Positions 1 to 10,078 of a DNA stretch of 15,683 bases are shown in pieces. The DNA comes from Draconibacterium sp. Lineage in GTDB: Bacteria; Bacteroidota; Bacteroidia; Bacteroidales; Prolixibacteraceae. The stretch spans positions 1 to 15,683 of the forward strand of contig JADIYN010000060.1 in the NCBI GenBank assembly GCA_016705335.1, written 5' to 3'. The position numbers were made by a program, and so were the translations under genes. Within the stretch, counting starts at the first letter, position 1, and each line of letters opens with the position of its first letter. A model generated the notes under the pieces. It worked only from the letters and a program-made list of their open reading frames with translations, did not search any database and was not told the origin of the DNA.

Positions 1-2402
1 AGCGTAAGATTTGTTGCATGAGGCCGGTCATAATTGGCAGGGTATGTTAATCCTAGTTTGTTTCATTTCTCCTGTTTTAGGGTTGAAAGCAGTAACTTGG
101 CCCTTGAATAAGTGTAATTTATCCATCCGTTCAGATTATCCATTTCTTTTTAACCATAAACTCGATGCCATAGGATTGAAGATCGCCCTGAATAATATTT
201 GTTTCGGGCACCTGGTTGGTAACAAACTCTGCCCCATCCTTGTACTCCACTAAATTTGCCACGTCTTTGTAATACATTTCAACCGAGGCTTCTGTTTGTT
301 ACTCACACAATTCGCTGTACATGCCAAACGAAAATTGATTGCCTGACATTGGCTTTAAATGCGGATCGCTTAATTTCCATTTACTGATTGGCGAAACTGA
401 GACTGTATTCGATAACATGTATGTATATTGATGCAACCGGCTGTAACTGGCTTTTAAGGAAAAATCCCTTACCACTTCAAATCGCGAAGAAAGCATCACA
501 TCAAGATTTTTGTAATTATTGATAATATCATTTTTGCCATACTCTTCAGAACAAATTATATTATCAACAACAACCGGATTATTTTCAGCATAACTGTACA
601 CAGTTTTAGGTCCAAGGTACATGTATAGTGTACCCCGCACACCGGCATCAATAGTTAAACGTGGTGTAATTTCCCAAGTATCACCGGCAAAAATGCCATT
701 GTTTATCGATTGTTCCGGTTCAAATGATAACTGTTCAACCGATGACTGATCGTTTAGAGGTAAAAAGTCTCCATAATTAAGCCTGATTAGTTTCGAATTG
801 AGTCCCAATTGCAGATTATGCCCCGATCCGGCATTGTATCGGAAACTTAATTTCAGTTCATTATGGTTTAAGTCGAAGGAGTGTTTGTTTGCTAAATATT
901 CAATTTCTGTATGCTTCTTCGTAAGCATAACGGCTTTTGCAAGTTTAACTCACTGCTTAGCTTTTCGTTGAAAGTGTGCGTCCATTTTATATCTGTTCCC
1001 AAATTTGAATATTCATTTTCGATTCCAAAAGCCAAATCAGCGTAATCACGGCTTCCATAAAAAAACAATCCCAATTTGTTTGATTTGTTTAATTGCAGCG
1101 AAAAATCCATGAGCGCATCCTGAAATGAAGCCGCGCTGTTCTGAACATCCAGATTATCAACCTGATTTAATAACCAGTCGGAATAAGATGATCGAAAACT
1201 CACCAAATAACTGCTTTTCTCTTTCTCAAGCGGACCTTCGGCAAGCACTCTTGCTGAAGTTAGTCCAATTCCACCCATCGCCGAAAAATTTTTGTTGTTC
1301 CTTTTTATCAATATCAAAATAGAGGATAACTGCCCGCCATATTCAATAGGGATACTGTTCTTGTAGAATTTGAATTCACCAATCGCGTCGGAATTGAATG
1401 TGGTAAACAACCCGAATAGATGGGATGAGTTGTAAATAGGTAAATCGTTGATGTAAAACATATTTTGGTCGGATGGGCTGCCTCTTACATTGAACCCTGA
1501 TGAAATTTCGCCAACCGACTGAACACCAGGCAACAGCAACACTATTTTAACAACATCTTTTTCTCCAAGTACTACAGGGAGCTCTTTAATTGCCATTTGA
1601 GTCAATCGTTCAACCCCATTGTAGGTGCATTTATGTTTTCGTTCCGTATGCCTGTAACCGTTGCTTCGTTAAGCAAAAATGATTTCACCTGTAACTGAAC
1701 ATTTGCCTCCCGGCCGATACCACGGTTAACTTTAGGCTTTTCTCGTACATTCCCAAACTACTTACAACTAGTGTATAATTTCCGGGCAATAACTCCATTT
1801 CATACAGACCTGAAACGTTTGAAATAAAGTTTTTATTTATTTCAGGAATAAAAAGCCTGGCTTGCGGAAGTGGTGTTCCATCTTCTGCATTTATAATCTT
1901 TCCGTTTACTTTTACTTTCTGATTTTTATTTCCATGTCCGTTTGAGCCGATTATCAGATTTTCAGTAATAAATTCCTGGTAAGTCTTCAAATAATCATTT
2001 TCAACACCTTCTGTTTTTGCATCAGTTGTATTTTGTAAAACCGATTTCTCATCAATTTTGAAAGGTTTGGAAAAAATATTATTGACAGAAGACTGAAGTA
2101 TGAAATTTTAAATATGAAATAGTTACCCCGTTGATCGCTTGAAATGCGGAGTCCATAGCCGGCGAAAAGATTTTTTAAAACTTCTTCAAGCTGGAGACTA
2201 TCTTTTCAACAACAATCGACACATTTGGAATGCTGTCGGCATCATAAAAAAAGCGAACATTGTTTTCCTGTTCAATCTTTTTTACAAATTCTTCCCAACC
2301 GGTATTTTGTTTTTTCAGATATACTGTTTGTTTTTTCTCCTGTCCGAAAATAAAACCGGACGAAAACAAACCGAATAACAATATTATTAAAATCAATTTC
2401 AT
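1..2402 (-). CDS. TonB-dependent outer-membrane receptor with STN domain (partial, multiply frameshifted)
   Basis: Outer-membrane beta-barrel transporter powered by TonB/ExbBD; the ligand is unknown. Reading down the minus strand from ATG at 2402: a signal peptide (MKLILIILLFGLFSSGFIFG), an STN-like domain (about 2340-2100, with NNVRFFYDADSIP), a carboxypeptidase-regulatory-like fold (about 1920-1700, GKIINAEDGTPLPQARLFIP), a plug (about 1600-1250, LLPGVQSVGEISSGFNVRG and YINDLPIYNSSHLFGLF), then barrel strands including SVEMYYKDVANLVEYKDGAE (about 280-220) and NYDRPHATNLT at the left edge, where the gene leaves the window. The reading frame changes near 2190, 2095, 1713, 1612 and 935 and again below 150, and an in-frame TAA lies at 299-301; conserved sequence resumes each time, so sequencing error is the likely cause. 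STN domains often signal to FecR/sigma pairs, but none is in the window. It starts one base after the preceding gene, indicating an operon. The family call is confident; the transported ligand is not known. Confidence 0.88.
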
Positions 2403-2403
2403 G

Positions 2404-3158
2404 TTAATGGGAGATATTTGTATTGCAGAAATTCATTAAATCAATCATCTGCAAATCAGTCATCTTTTTGTAAGTGATGTTTTTTGTTTTTAGGTATTTT
2501 CTGATTTTATCCTGTTCAGTTTTATCAAAACAGGCATAAAACGATTTTGCACTGTTGATATTTGTAAACTTTTGATTCTCGAAAATATATGTATTACTTT
2601 TTTGTGTCGAAAATTTTCCTTCAGGCGACGAGCTATTGTACATTTCGATAAACGTTTTTTGAAATTGCCTGTAAACCGACAATTTGCCCTGATAAATTTT
2701 TTCGTAGTATGTATTATTGTTTTCGTTTTCGACCAGGTTTCCTGAATTCACAAAAAGTGATGTACCGATTTGAAATGAATCAACCTGTGATTTATTAATT
2801 GCTATCAACCTTTCAATATTAAGTTCGGTTTTTACCTTAATGATTAACTCATCAATTATTAAATCATATTTCATAAATATGCCCGAATAGGTTCTCCCAT
2901 TAATAAAAAGCGAACCTTCAATCCAATCTTTACTATTAAAATACGGATCTCCAAGAATCCTGATTTTGGGAACGGGGTATATAAAACCATTAATATATTC
3001 ATCGTTAATTGAATAGTGACTTTCAGCCAAATTATATAATTCTGTTATTTCCTTTGATGAATTTGAATTTGTTTGCTGAGCCATTAAATTGAATGGAATT
3101 GAAAGAATATCAAAATAAACATTTTAAAGAATATTTTGGCAGCTGTGTTCCATTCCAT
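2404..3158 (-). CDS. Uncharacterised exported protein coupled to TonB receptor
   Basis: I do not recognise this protein. An uninterrupted frame of 226 codons begins at 3084 (MAQQTNSNSSKEITELYNLA), but that start sits in the middle of a probable signal peptide. Upstream, ATG at 3158 opens a frame reading MEWNTAAKIFFKMFILIFFQ, a basic then hydrophobic stretch that hits a stop just before MAQQ; one missing base near 3090 would join the two, giving a roughly 250-residue precursor cleaved near AQQ. The mature part is polar, rich in Asn, Lys and Tyr, with no transmembrane segment or lipobox I can see. Its stop (2404-2406) is one base from the ATG of the TonB receptor, so the two are almost certainly co-transcribed and may work together in the envelope, for example as a partner or ligand handler; that role is inference. 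Function unknown. Confidence 0.7.
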
Positions 3159-3223
3159 TTTTATGTAATTTGTTAAATAACATTCGTTATAATCCCTATT
3201 CTGCTATATAAAAATTTAAAATA

Positions 3224-3253
3224 AAAAGCCGGGAAACTAAGTCCCCGGCTTTT
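3224..3253 (-). terminator. Rho-independent terminator of the susCD-lipoprotein operon
   Basis: A perfect 10-bp stem, AAAAGCCGGG at 3224-3233 and CCCGGCTTTT at 3244-3253, encloses a 10-nt loop. On the minus strand it lies about 50 nt after the stop of the last operon gene (3302) and is followed by the T-rich run TATTTTAAATTTTT. It separates the SusCD operon from the receptor unit beginning at 3158. The A/T ends make it potentially bidirectional, but no plus-strand gene ends here. Confidence 0.85.
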
Positions 3254-3301
3254 CCCTATTTTTTAATTGATTAATTCAATAAAATTGCAAGTCAATTGTT
3301 A

Positions 3302-4352
3302 TCAATTCATTGACACCAACCCTTTTGCTCTGGCTTTTTTCACAATTTCGCCTGATCTTTCAGTTTTTGGCTGACCGGATTTGGTTGAACCAATAACAAC
3401 ATCTTTATAATCAGAAAGCGTGAATTTACTGCCTTCAACTTTTAGTTTTACTAAAATTGCATTACTTGAGTAACCACCTTCGTCATCAGCACCAGGCATA
3501 TCAGCATTAATAATTCCTGAAGGATCCTGTGCTATTTCTTCTTCCAAATCAGTTCCAATCTGGTATGCAAGTGTTGTAACAGGTACTTGTGTTATATTTC
3601 CATAACCTGCAAAACCATTTGACCATAAATCAAACCAAACAATATACTCACCATCTTCAAGCATACCTGGAGCTAATTCAATAACTTCTGGTTCGTTGCC
3701 GGTTGCTCCCTGATAAATACCAACATCAGTTGCCCATGGGTCAGTTATATCAAATCCTTCGGCTGTAGAAATAATAGCATCGAAATCAACATTATTACTT
3801 GTTGAATAAACGCCATCTTCACCTAAATCGATATCCTTAGCCCAATGGAATTCCATAATCAGATTTGGTGATTTAAAGTTTGTAACTGAAGTTGTAATTT
3901 CAGGAAAAACATTATCGGGATGAACTAAGTTTTTTTCAGCCAAACTATTCATCTTAAATGTTATAACAAGGTTTTTTGCATCTTCAGGAGCAGTATCCGC
4001 ATAAGTGTAAACAACCAATTTTCCTTCAGTTTCCCAGGGTGCAATGGTAACAGGACCTAAAATATCAAAATCATCATGTTCAACCAATTTTGTTGCACTT
4101 TGCACAACAGGAGTAAAGTTAAAGACCGATCGATAGGTTTGCTTATCTTAAGCGTATAAACAATTGTGTCCCCTTCGGTAGTGTACCTGTATTATCCATC
4201 GTAAACGAAGCAATAACCGGATAAGTATCGTTCGGTTCAACAATAGGCATTGCATCCTGTTCGGCGGTTCTGAGCATATCGCATGAAGCGAAGCCCAGCA
4301 GCACGAGGAAAAGCCCAATTATTCTATATTTTGAAATATTTCTCATTGTCAT
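3302..4352 (-). CDS. Surface-type lipoprotein of the SusCD operon (frameshifted)
   Basis: Last gene of the SusCD operon, about 350 residues after repair. From ATG at 4352 (or the second ATG at 4346) it reads a lipoprotein signal peptide, MRNISKYRIIGLFLVLLGFASC, with lipobox FASC; the Cys is followed by DMLRTAEQD, whose Asp/Glu content may favour surface export. Two single-base shifts, near 4172 (a GGGG run) and near 4112, split it; between them the frame reads DTIVYTLKISKPIDRS. The first half (EHDDFDILGPVTIAPWETEG) resembles a Calx-beta-like or DUF1735-like beta sandwich. The middle is acidic (HWAKDIDLGEDGVYSTSNNV), Trp/Tyr-rich, and reminiscent of carbohydrate-binding or prepeptidase-type sandwiches. 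The C terminus is basic (TERSGEIVKKARAKG). The domain assignments are inference; the position after SusD suggests a surface ligand-binding role, with substrate unknown. Confidence 0.75.
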
Positions 4353-4382
4353 TTATTTTTAATGTTAATTCAATAAGTTTCA

Positions 4383-5265
4383 TTAAAACTTAGGTGTAAA
4401 TACTTCCCAGAAGATACGATCACCGCAGGTACCCGCATAATAGTAATACAAATAGATTTTCCCGGTTTCAGGATCAAAATGAGATATATTCTCTGAATTT
4501 TTCGGGTCACCTGATTTTACATCATAAGGCCATGTAACATCCACTTCGAAAGTAATAGAGTTATCTGCATTTACTGTTATCCAGCAAACATCGGTTGCAC
4601 TCCATACTCCAAATCCAGTTTGACATTTTCTACCAGTAATAGCAGATAATGTTTTTTCTTCATTTCTAATTCCACCATAAGGCTCATCCGGGTAACTTCC
4701 ACCAGCAGTCGGATGGAAATATTTCAGTTCTGAGTCGTAATCGCCGGCATATGGGTTTAGTGGAGTAAGTTAAGGTTTACCTGCGCTGGTTTACCTGAAC
4801 CTACAACACCAGTTGCACCTGCAACACTTTCAATTTCAAGATATAGAATTGGAGCTTTGTATGTAGCTGCTTCAGGTGTTCCATCCATTGGAGGTGTATT
4901 ATCTTTAGTTAACAATGTAATATTAACATAACCAAGATAATTGTCACTTTGTTTTAGTACAAGAGTTTTTTCGATTGTATAATGTTTGCCTTCAACTGCT
5001 GTTGAATTTGCAGCAGGTTTAACATTTACTGTCAAATCACCTGTTAACCCAAATTTTGTAGGACCAACAACAAGAACTTTAATTGTCCTGTCATATTCGC
5101 TGCCGTTTGCCAATACAGTGAGGTTAACTAATCCGGTTCCATCAAATGTAACCAAACTTGGTCCCTGTCCGTTTTGATCGAGGTCTGTTGTATCCTCCAA
5201 CCAGGCAAGAGTTAAAGAATCCCATGCTCAGCATGAAAATCAAAAATATATTTCAATGTTTTCAT
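4383..5265 (-). CDS. Surface-type lipoprotein, DUF1735/BT_3987-like (frameshifted)
   Basis: Third gene of the SusCD operon, about 293 residues once repaired. ATG at 5265 begins MKTLKYIF, and after one base shift near 5243 continues IFMLSMGFFNSC, giving a lipobox (FNSC); a second shift near 5203 leads into VEDTTDLDQNGQGPSLVTFD. The core contains AVEGKHYTIEKTLVLKQSDN, the pattern of DUF1735/Calx-beta-like sandwiches. A third shift near 4765 leads into a C-terminal stretch (4383-4757) that has no ATG of its own but reads cleanly to TAA at 4383-4385, including TPLNPYAGDYDSELKYFHP, CQTGFGVWSATDVCWITVNA and GTCGDRIFWEVFTPKF; this resembles the C-terminal domain of BT_3987-type lipoproteins (DUF4361-like, from memory). 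The start is 16 nt after the susD stop. Likely cell-surface ligand binding beside SusC/SusD; ligand unknown. Confidence 0.75.
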
Positions 5266-5281
5266 AATTATCAATTTTTAA

Positions 5282-6774
5282 TTATTTACCCCAGAATATC
5301 TTATCAGTAAATGCATCAGGTTGTGCAGGTACATTTTCGCCATTAGAAGAATATTCACCGGCAGGATAATAAATACGCACCGGACGATCAGCTTTGGCAG
5401 ATTGCAAAGAAATAGGCAGGTTTGACGGATAACCTGTACGGTTGTAATCAAACCATGACTGTTCTGCGGTTATACCGTTAACTGCCAACCATTTTTGAGT
5501 GATTATAGCTTCGAGCTTATTGGTTGAAGCATCCCAACTTACGTTATTTTTGTTTTGTGTTGAGTAGATTTCAAACCTATCGGCAGCCACACCCAGATAA
5601 TTAAATGAAGCATGTATCCCTTTGTTATAAAGCGTTTTAGCATCGTCACCAGTGGTAATAAATCCTCTTTGACGCGCTTCGGCAAGGTTAAAGTAACATT
5701 CAGCCAAAGAATATATAATAGCATCCTGAGTGGCACCTTTTAAGATTCCCGGGCCAATATTGGAAACATTAGCAAAGACATATTTATCCACTGTTGGTGT
5801 ATCGTAATCAAGCAACCCTTGAGGAACGCCTAAATGACCAGTACCTGGTTTTTCATACAAACGGTCGATCCTTGGGTCAGTAGTGGTAGCCAAATATGCA
5901 AGTATAAAATCCGATGCACAGGTTGCATTATTGTCCATTGTTATTGTACCACTGGCATCATAACCAAAATAGTTCCATACCGGACTTTGTTTGTCTTCCT
6001 CTTTTGCATAACCCGGATTTACGCCAACATCACCAGTTATAAAACCTGAACCTTCAGCGGCTATTTTACTCAATTCAGCTTTAATGTATCCATCTCTTCC
6101 CGACATGTTTGATTGACGGATCAGGATTCTCAGTTTAACAGAGTTGGCAAACTTTTTTTCCAATCAGTCATATTCCCGTTGAATATTGCATCATCATTTC
6201 AAGAACCAAAGAAGTACTCTCAGCATTATCGATCAGGAATATGGCAGTATCAAGCTGGTAATTAAATCTTCATAAATAGTCTTAGCATCATCGTATTTTG
6301 GTGTTGCTTCCAGACTTCTTAACAAGGCTTCAGAATAAGGTACATCTCCGTAAAAATCGACTAACAACTGGAAATGATATGCCTTCATTACTTTGGCAAT
6401 AGCCCTGTAATTGTTATAAGAAACACCTTCCAATTGATCCAGAATCTGGTATTGCTTTAAAGCAGTAGTATAACTGTCGTTAAAAATTCCCGGGTAGAAA
6501 GATGAAGTAACATTGTATTTAAATTCATCGGTGTACCATGAATAACCATCGCTCTGGCTCCAGTTATACATTAACATATTGCCAAGGGCATTGGCTCTTC
6601 GTCCGGTATTTCCCTGTATAATATTGGCAGTGTAGGTTTGCCCGACAGGTAAAACCAAGTCTGGCGTTACAGTAGTAGGATTGTTTGGATCAACATTTAC
6701 ATCAAAAAATCCTCGCAGGATGCCAATACAATGACCACCAATAGCAAACTCGTATATTTTAATATCTTTTTCAT
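5282..6774 (-). CDS. SusD/RagB-family nutrient-binding lipoprotein, SusD-like_2 type (frameshifted)
   Basis: Surface lipoprotein that caps a SusC channel and captures ligand. ATG at 6774 (an in-frame ATG two codons earlier at 6780 is possible) gives MKKILKYTSLLLVVIVLASC, with lipobox LASC, then EDFFDVNVDPNNP after a one-base shift in a T run near 6690. The central motif DDAIFNGNMTDWKKFANSVK, spread over frames around 6190-6130, and the tail pattern EAIITQKWLAVNGITAEQSW...DYNRTGYP near 5490-5420 are characteristic of the SusD-like_2 group (PF12771) more than classical SusD. Shifts lie near 6240, 6190, 6160 (an A run) and 6690. About 495 residues after repair, normal for the family. Eight or so bases follow the susC stop, so it is transcribed with susC. 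The ligand cannot be inferred because no degradative enzyme is adjacent. Confidence 0.92.
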
Positions 6775-6786
6775 AATCATGTATTT

Positions 6787-9700
6787 TTAGAATTCTACAT
6801 TTAAACTAAACCCATAAGATTTGGTTGGTGGTGATTGGTTATATCCACCAATACCAATCGCATTATCAAGGGTATTATTAAATTCCGGATCAGAGAACCT
6901 ATTTTCTGCAGGTAACCATGTCAAAAGGTTTCTTCCAATAAAACCTATAGTAACTTTTTGAAGTGGTGTTTTTGATAACAGATTTGCCGGCAATTCATAA
7001 TTTACTGCGAGCTCCCTCATTTTAAGGGCAGTTGCATCTTTCACATAATTCGATTTTACATCGTTATACACATCGGTCCAGTAACTTTGGCGTCCACCCC
7101 TTACCTGGATATTTGTATTTTCAACATAAACACCCGGGCTGGTTTCAATTACTGAATTTGGGATTACAAAATCCTGACGGTTGGCTGAAACACTGGCCAT
7201 GCCCCGGCCTGTAAATTCCATTGCATCCGAACCTATTTCATAATAAACATGACCGGCACGATAATCCCAGGTTGTATAAACTGAAAATCCTTTATAACTG
7301 AGGACAGTATTTAACCCAACAATATAATCCGGCATTGTTTTACCAAGATTAGCAAGAGCTGTCTCAGTTAACGGATGACCACTTACCGGGTCAACGATCA
7401 ACCTTCCCTGTGGGTCACGCTGATAAACATTGGCTTTCATTTGTGGAAATGCTTCGCCTACCACAGCATAAATTCCATATTGTCCATTACCGGTATTAAC
7501 TGCAACCTCATCCAAACCTTCGTAAATTTCGTTTACAACAGTTTCACTTGAAGTGTAATTTACATTTACATCCCATTTAAAATCACCCACCTGTAGAACA
7601 GTTCCGCCAAGTGCCAACTCCAATCCTTTTCCCTGTAATTCACCAATATTAGTAAGGAAAGCAGTTGAAGCAGAAGCTCTTGATGGCGTTGTTGATGTAA
7701 TCAAATCTGAAGTGATTGTATTATACCATGATGCATCAACCCAAAGCCTGCTTTTAAAGAAGCCAAGGTTTAAGCCCAATTCTGTTGTATTGATTTTTTC
7801 TTTCGAAAGATTTGCATCAACTGCGGTATTCGATAAGACAAAACCATTTACTCCACCAAATGGGTATCCTGTTGCCTGAGAATAACTTTCATTAATACGG
7901 TAAGAGAAAGATCGTTTATATACAGTTGAATTACTCACTGTTACTTTTGCTGAAGAAAGGATTTCATTGTTTTTGAGTGCTTCGATTGCATCGGTTACAA
8001 CAAAAGATAAACCAACTGCAGGATAGAAATAACTGTTGTTTCCTTTTGCCAAAGTTGAAGTCCAGTCATTACGTCCTGAAAAGTTCAGAAATAAATAGTT
8101 ATCATAACCCAAGGTGAAATCACCAAAGAAACCGTAATATCTTTTTACTGATTCATTAACTGTGCCAACTAAAGAACCTGTTCCGTTCGAAATATCGTAA
8201 AATCCCGGAATACTAAGGTTATTAGCCCGTAACCTGCTGTCTCTGCTATCAGTTGAGAATACCGTTCCACCCAAAATTGTTTTGAGAGTAAACGAATCAA
8301 AAATTTAAAGTCGCCCGACAATATGCATCTCCTGTATATGTTTGGTCTGAAAACTCGGTGTCTTCAGCAAAGGAAGAAACAGCACCCGCTGCTGATTGCA
8401 ATACAGGATCATATTTTTGTGCAGCACGCCAGTTTTTACCATTTCCCCAAACATTGTTTGCCCCTGCCCTGGCAGTAAAATTCAACCAGTCCAAATATCA
8501 TATGAAACGTTTAGGTTTCCAACCAAACGGTTAGTTTCGTCAATATTTCTGTTTGTACCAATTGCCCAGTAAGGGTTTTGGTAGTATGCGTTGTAGTAGT
8601 TGTCAGCATAACCATAACTTTTTGGATTGCTCCAATCTCTGTAAGTTGATAACGGAATATTGGCAGAAGTATTCAGAATAAACCAGTAAAGCGTTCTGTC
8701 CTGGTCGCCAATAGTATTTCCCACAACATCGGTTTTATCAGTAAAATAACTTGTACTGGCAGAAATTTCAACTTTTCCAATTTTTTTACTTGCATTAGCC
8801 CTGAATGAATTCCTTTGGTAAGTATCATCAGGAACAAGACCGTCCGACCTTTGGTCGCCTACAGATACATAAAATGTACTACCTTCATTACTTCCTGACA
8901 AATAGAGGGTATTGTTAATGGTTTGTCCATTATTAAAGAAATTCAACAAATTGTCCTCTTACAGAAGCATAGGGTACCATTTGAGTTTCAAACCGTAATC
9001 AGCAGGGGAAATGCAGGTCCCAATCTGGCGCAATTGACCATCGAAGCGAGGTCCCCAGTTTGTACTTTTCCACTGCATCATAAGCACCTTCCCAACCTGT
9101 TCCATATTCAGACTGAAAATGAGGCATATAAGCAACTTTATCCATTGTATAAGCTGAAGTTAAACCAACGGTAAACTTATCTCCCTGCTGACCTTTCTTT
9201 GTAGTTACAATCAAAGCACCATTACCCGCATTAGATCCATAAAGCGCTGCTGCAGTAGCGCCTTTTCATATACCCTGGTTATCATTTGGATTCAAGTCAT
9301 CAAAAGCTCCCTGAGAAGCAATAGAACCATCAATTACAATTAATGCAGAGTTATCACCGCTAATTGAGCGTAAACCTCTAAGCAAGATCTGGGTACTTGG
9401 ATTAACCCCGTTGTCCTGCACATTAATCTGCAAACCAGCAACCTTCCCTGCAAGTGCTGAGGCAGCGCGTGATGGAGAAACAGCAACAAGTTCTTCAGAT
9501 TTAACATTCTGAACCTGATTTGTCATCTCTCTTTTGGGTCTGTTAATACCCAACGCGGTTACCACCACTTCGTCGATGCCAATAACATCAGACTCCATTT
9601 TAATAATAAAATTGGTTTTACTACCAATTTCAGACTCATAGTTTTTCATTCCAATAAAGCTAAAAACCAAAGTTTTAGCATCCTGAGGAACGGTAAGTTC

Positions 9701-9883
9701 AAATTCTCCTTCAAGATTTGTAATTGTTCCGAGTGTAGTACCTTTTACAGATACTGAAACTCCGGGAATTGGCTGATTATCCTCATCAGAAGTAACCGTT
9801 CCGGTTAGTGTCTTCGTTTGAGCATTTACAAATACAGTTCCCATGAATAACATAATCGATAAAAAAAATGCAATTTTTTTCAT
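6787..9883 (-). CDS. SusC/RagA-family TonB-linked outer-membrane protein (frameshifted)
   Basis: TonB-dependent channel that imports large ligands delivered by its SusD partner; about 1,030 residues, typical of SusC. ATG at 9883 gives signal peptide MKKIAFFLSIMLFMGTVFVNAQ, then a carboxypeptidase-regulatory-like domain (LTGTVTSDEDNQPIPGVSVS), a TonB-box-like segment (GIDEVVVTALGI), and the plug (SRAASALAGKVAGLQI, ILLRGLRSISG, KGATAAALYGSNAGNGALIV). The barrel follows with WGPRFDGQLRQIG around 9050-9010 and ends at NVEF, TAA at 6787-6789, with the usual C-terminal aromatic residue. Frameshifts lie near 9055, 8995, 8945, 8490 and 8290 (a T run); an in-frame TGA at 9266-9268 sits exactly before KGATAAALYG in the conserved plug. 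Heads the operon, with leader hairpin and promoter upstream. No sigma/anti-sigma or hybrid sensor gene is nearby. Confidence 0.95.
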
Positions 9884-9941
9884 AGAAATAGTTTTAAATT
9901 AATAATTAAACAGCTAAAAATATTGTAAAATTCTTTTCAGG

Positions 9942-9981
9942 ATATTTCAAACCACCCAACAAATGATTTGGTTTGAAATAT
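9942..9981 (-). repeat. Perfect 13-bp inverted repeat in the susC leader
   Basis: ATATTTCAAACCA at 9942-9954 is the exact reverse complement of TGGTTTGAAATAT at 9969-9981, with a 14-nt spacer. It lies 59 bases upstream of the susC ATG and downstream of the predicted transcription start, so it would form a hairpin in the 5' untranslated RNA; as DNA it could also bind a dimeric regulator. On the minus strand no T tract follows, so it is not a standard terminator. The 289-base gap 9884-10172 that holds it contains no gene I can support. Confidence 0.75.
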
Positions 9982-10035
9982 TAATTTTTAATAGAATTCT
10001 ATACTTTTTATAATTGTTAAAATTCTTTAGCAGGG

Positions 10036-10043
10036 CAAATTTA
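10036..10043 (-). promoter_or_regulatory. Predicted Bacteroidota -7 promoter element for susC
   Basis: The minus strand reads TAAATTTGC at 10043-10035, matching the Bacteroidota primary-sigma consensus TAnnTTTGY. The -33 region about 20 bases upstream is T-rich (TTTTTTTATC) but lacks an exact TTTG. Transcription would start near 10030, giving a leader of about 146 nt that contains the inverted repeat at 9942-9981. It is the only good match I noticed in this gap; the placement is a consensus-based prediction. Confidence 0.5.
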
Positions 10044-10078
10044 AAAAAGAAATCATTGGTGATAAAAAAAAATGATTT
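10044..10078 (-). terminator. Candidate AT-rich terminator after the HAD nucleotidase unit
   Basis: AAATCATT at 10050-10057 pairs with AATGATTT at 10071-10078 around a 13-nt loop, extendable through a G-T pair. Read on the minus strand, the stem is followed by CTTTTTT, so it resembles a weak intrinsic terminator for the unit that ends at 10173. It abuts the predicted susC -7 box, and so occupies that promoter's -10 to -40 region. The stem is all A-T except one pair, so termination strength is doubtful. Confidence 0.4.

Noticed and set aside
11..253. Plus-strand open frame of 80 codons at the left edge
   Set aside because: Antisense to receptor barrel sequence that continues on the minus strand (VEYKDGAE, NYDRPHATNLT); no recognisable protein or start context.
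2139..2378. Plus-strand open frame of 79 codons
   Set aside because: Lies opposite the receptor's signal peptide and STN domain; its hydrophobic look is the complement of the AT-rich signal-peptide region.
9266..9268. Selenocysteine or stop-codon reassignment at the TGA in susC
   Set aside because: SusC proteins do not need selenocysteine at this point, two residues are also missing locally, and the window is full of indels; no other gene uses TGA as sense convincingly.
1..9883. Decaying accessory region full of pseudogenes
   Set aside because: Essential murF-alr shows the same breaks at similar density, and the broken segments keep conserved motifs with no large deletions, which fits sequence error better than decay.
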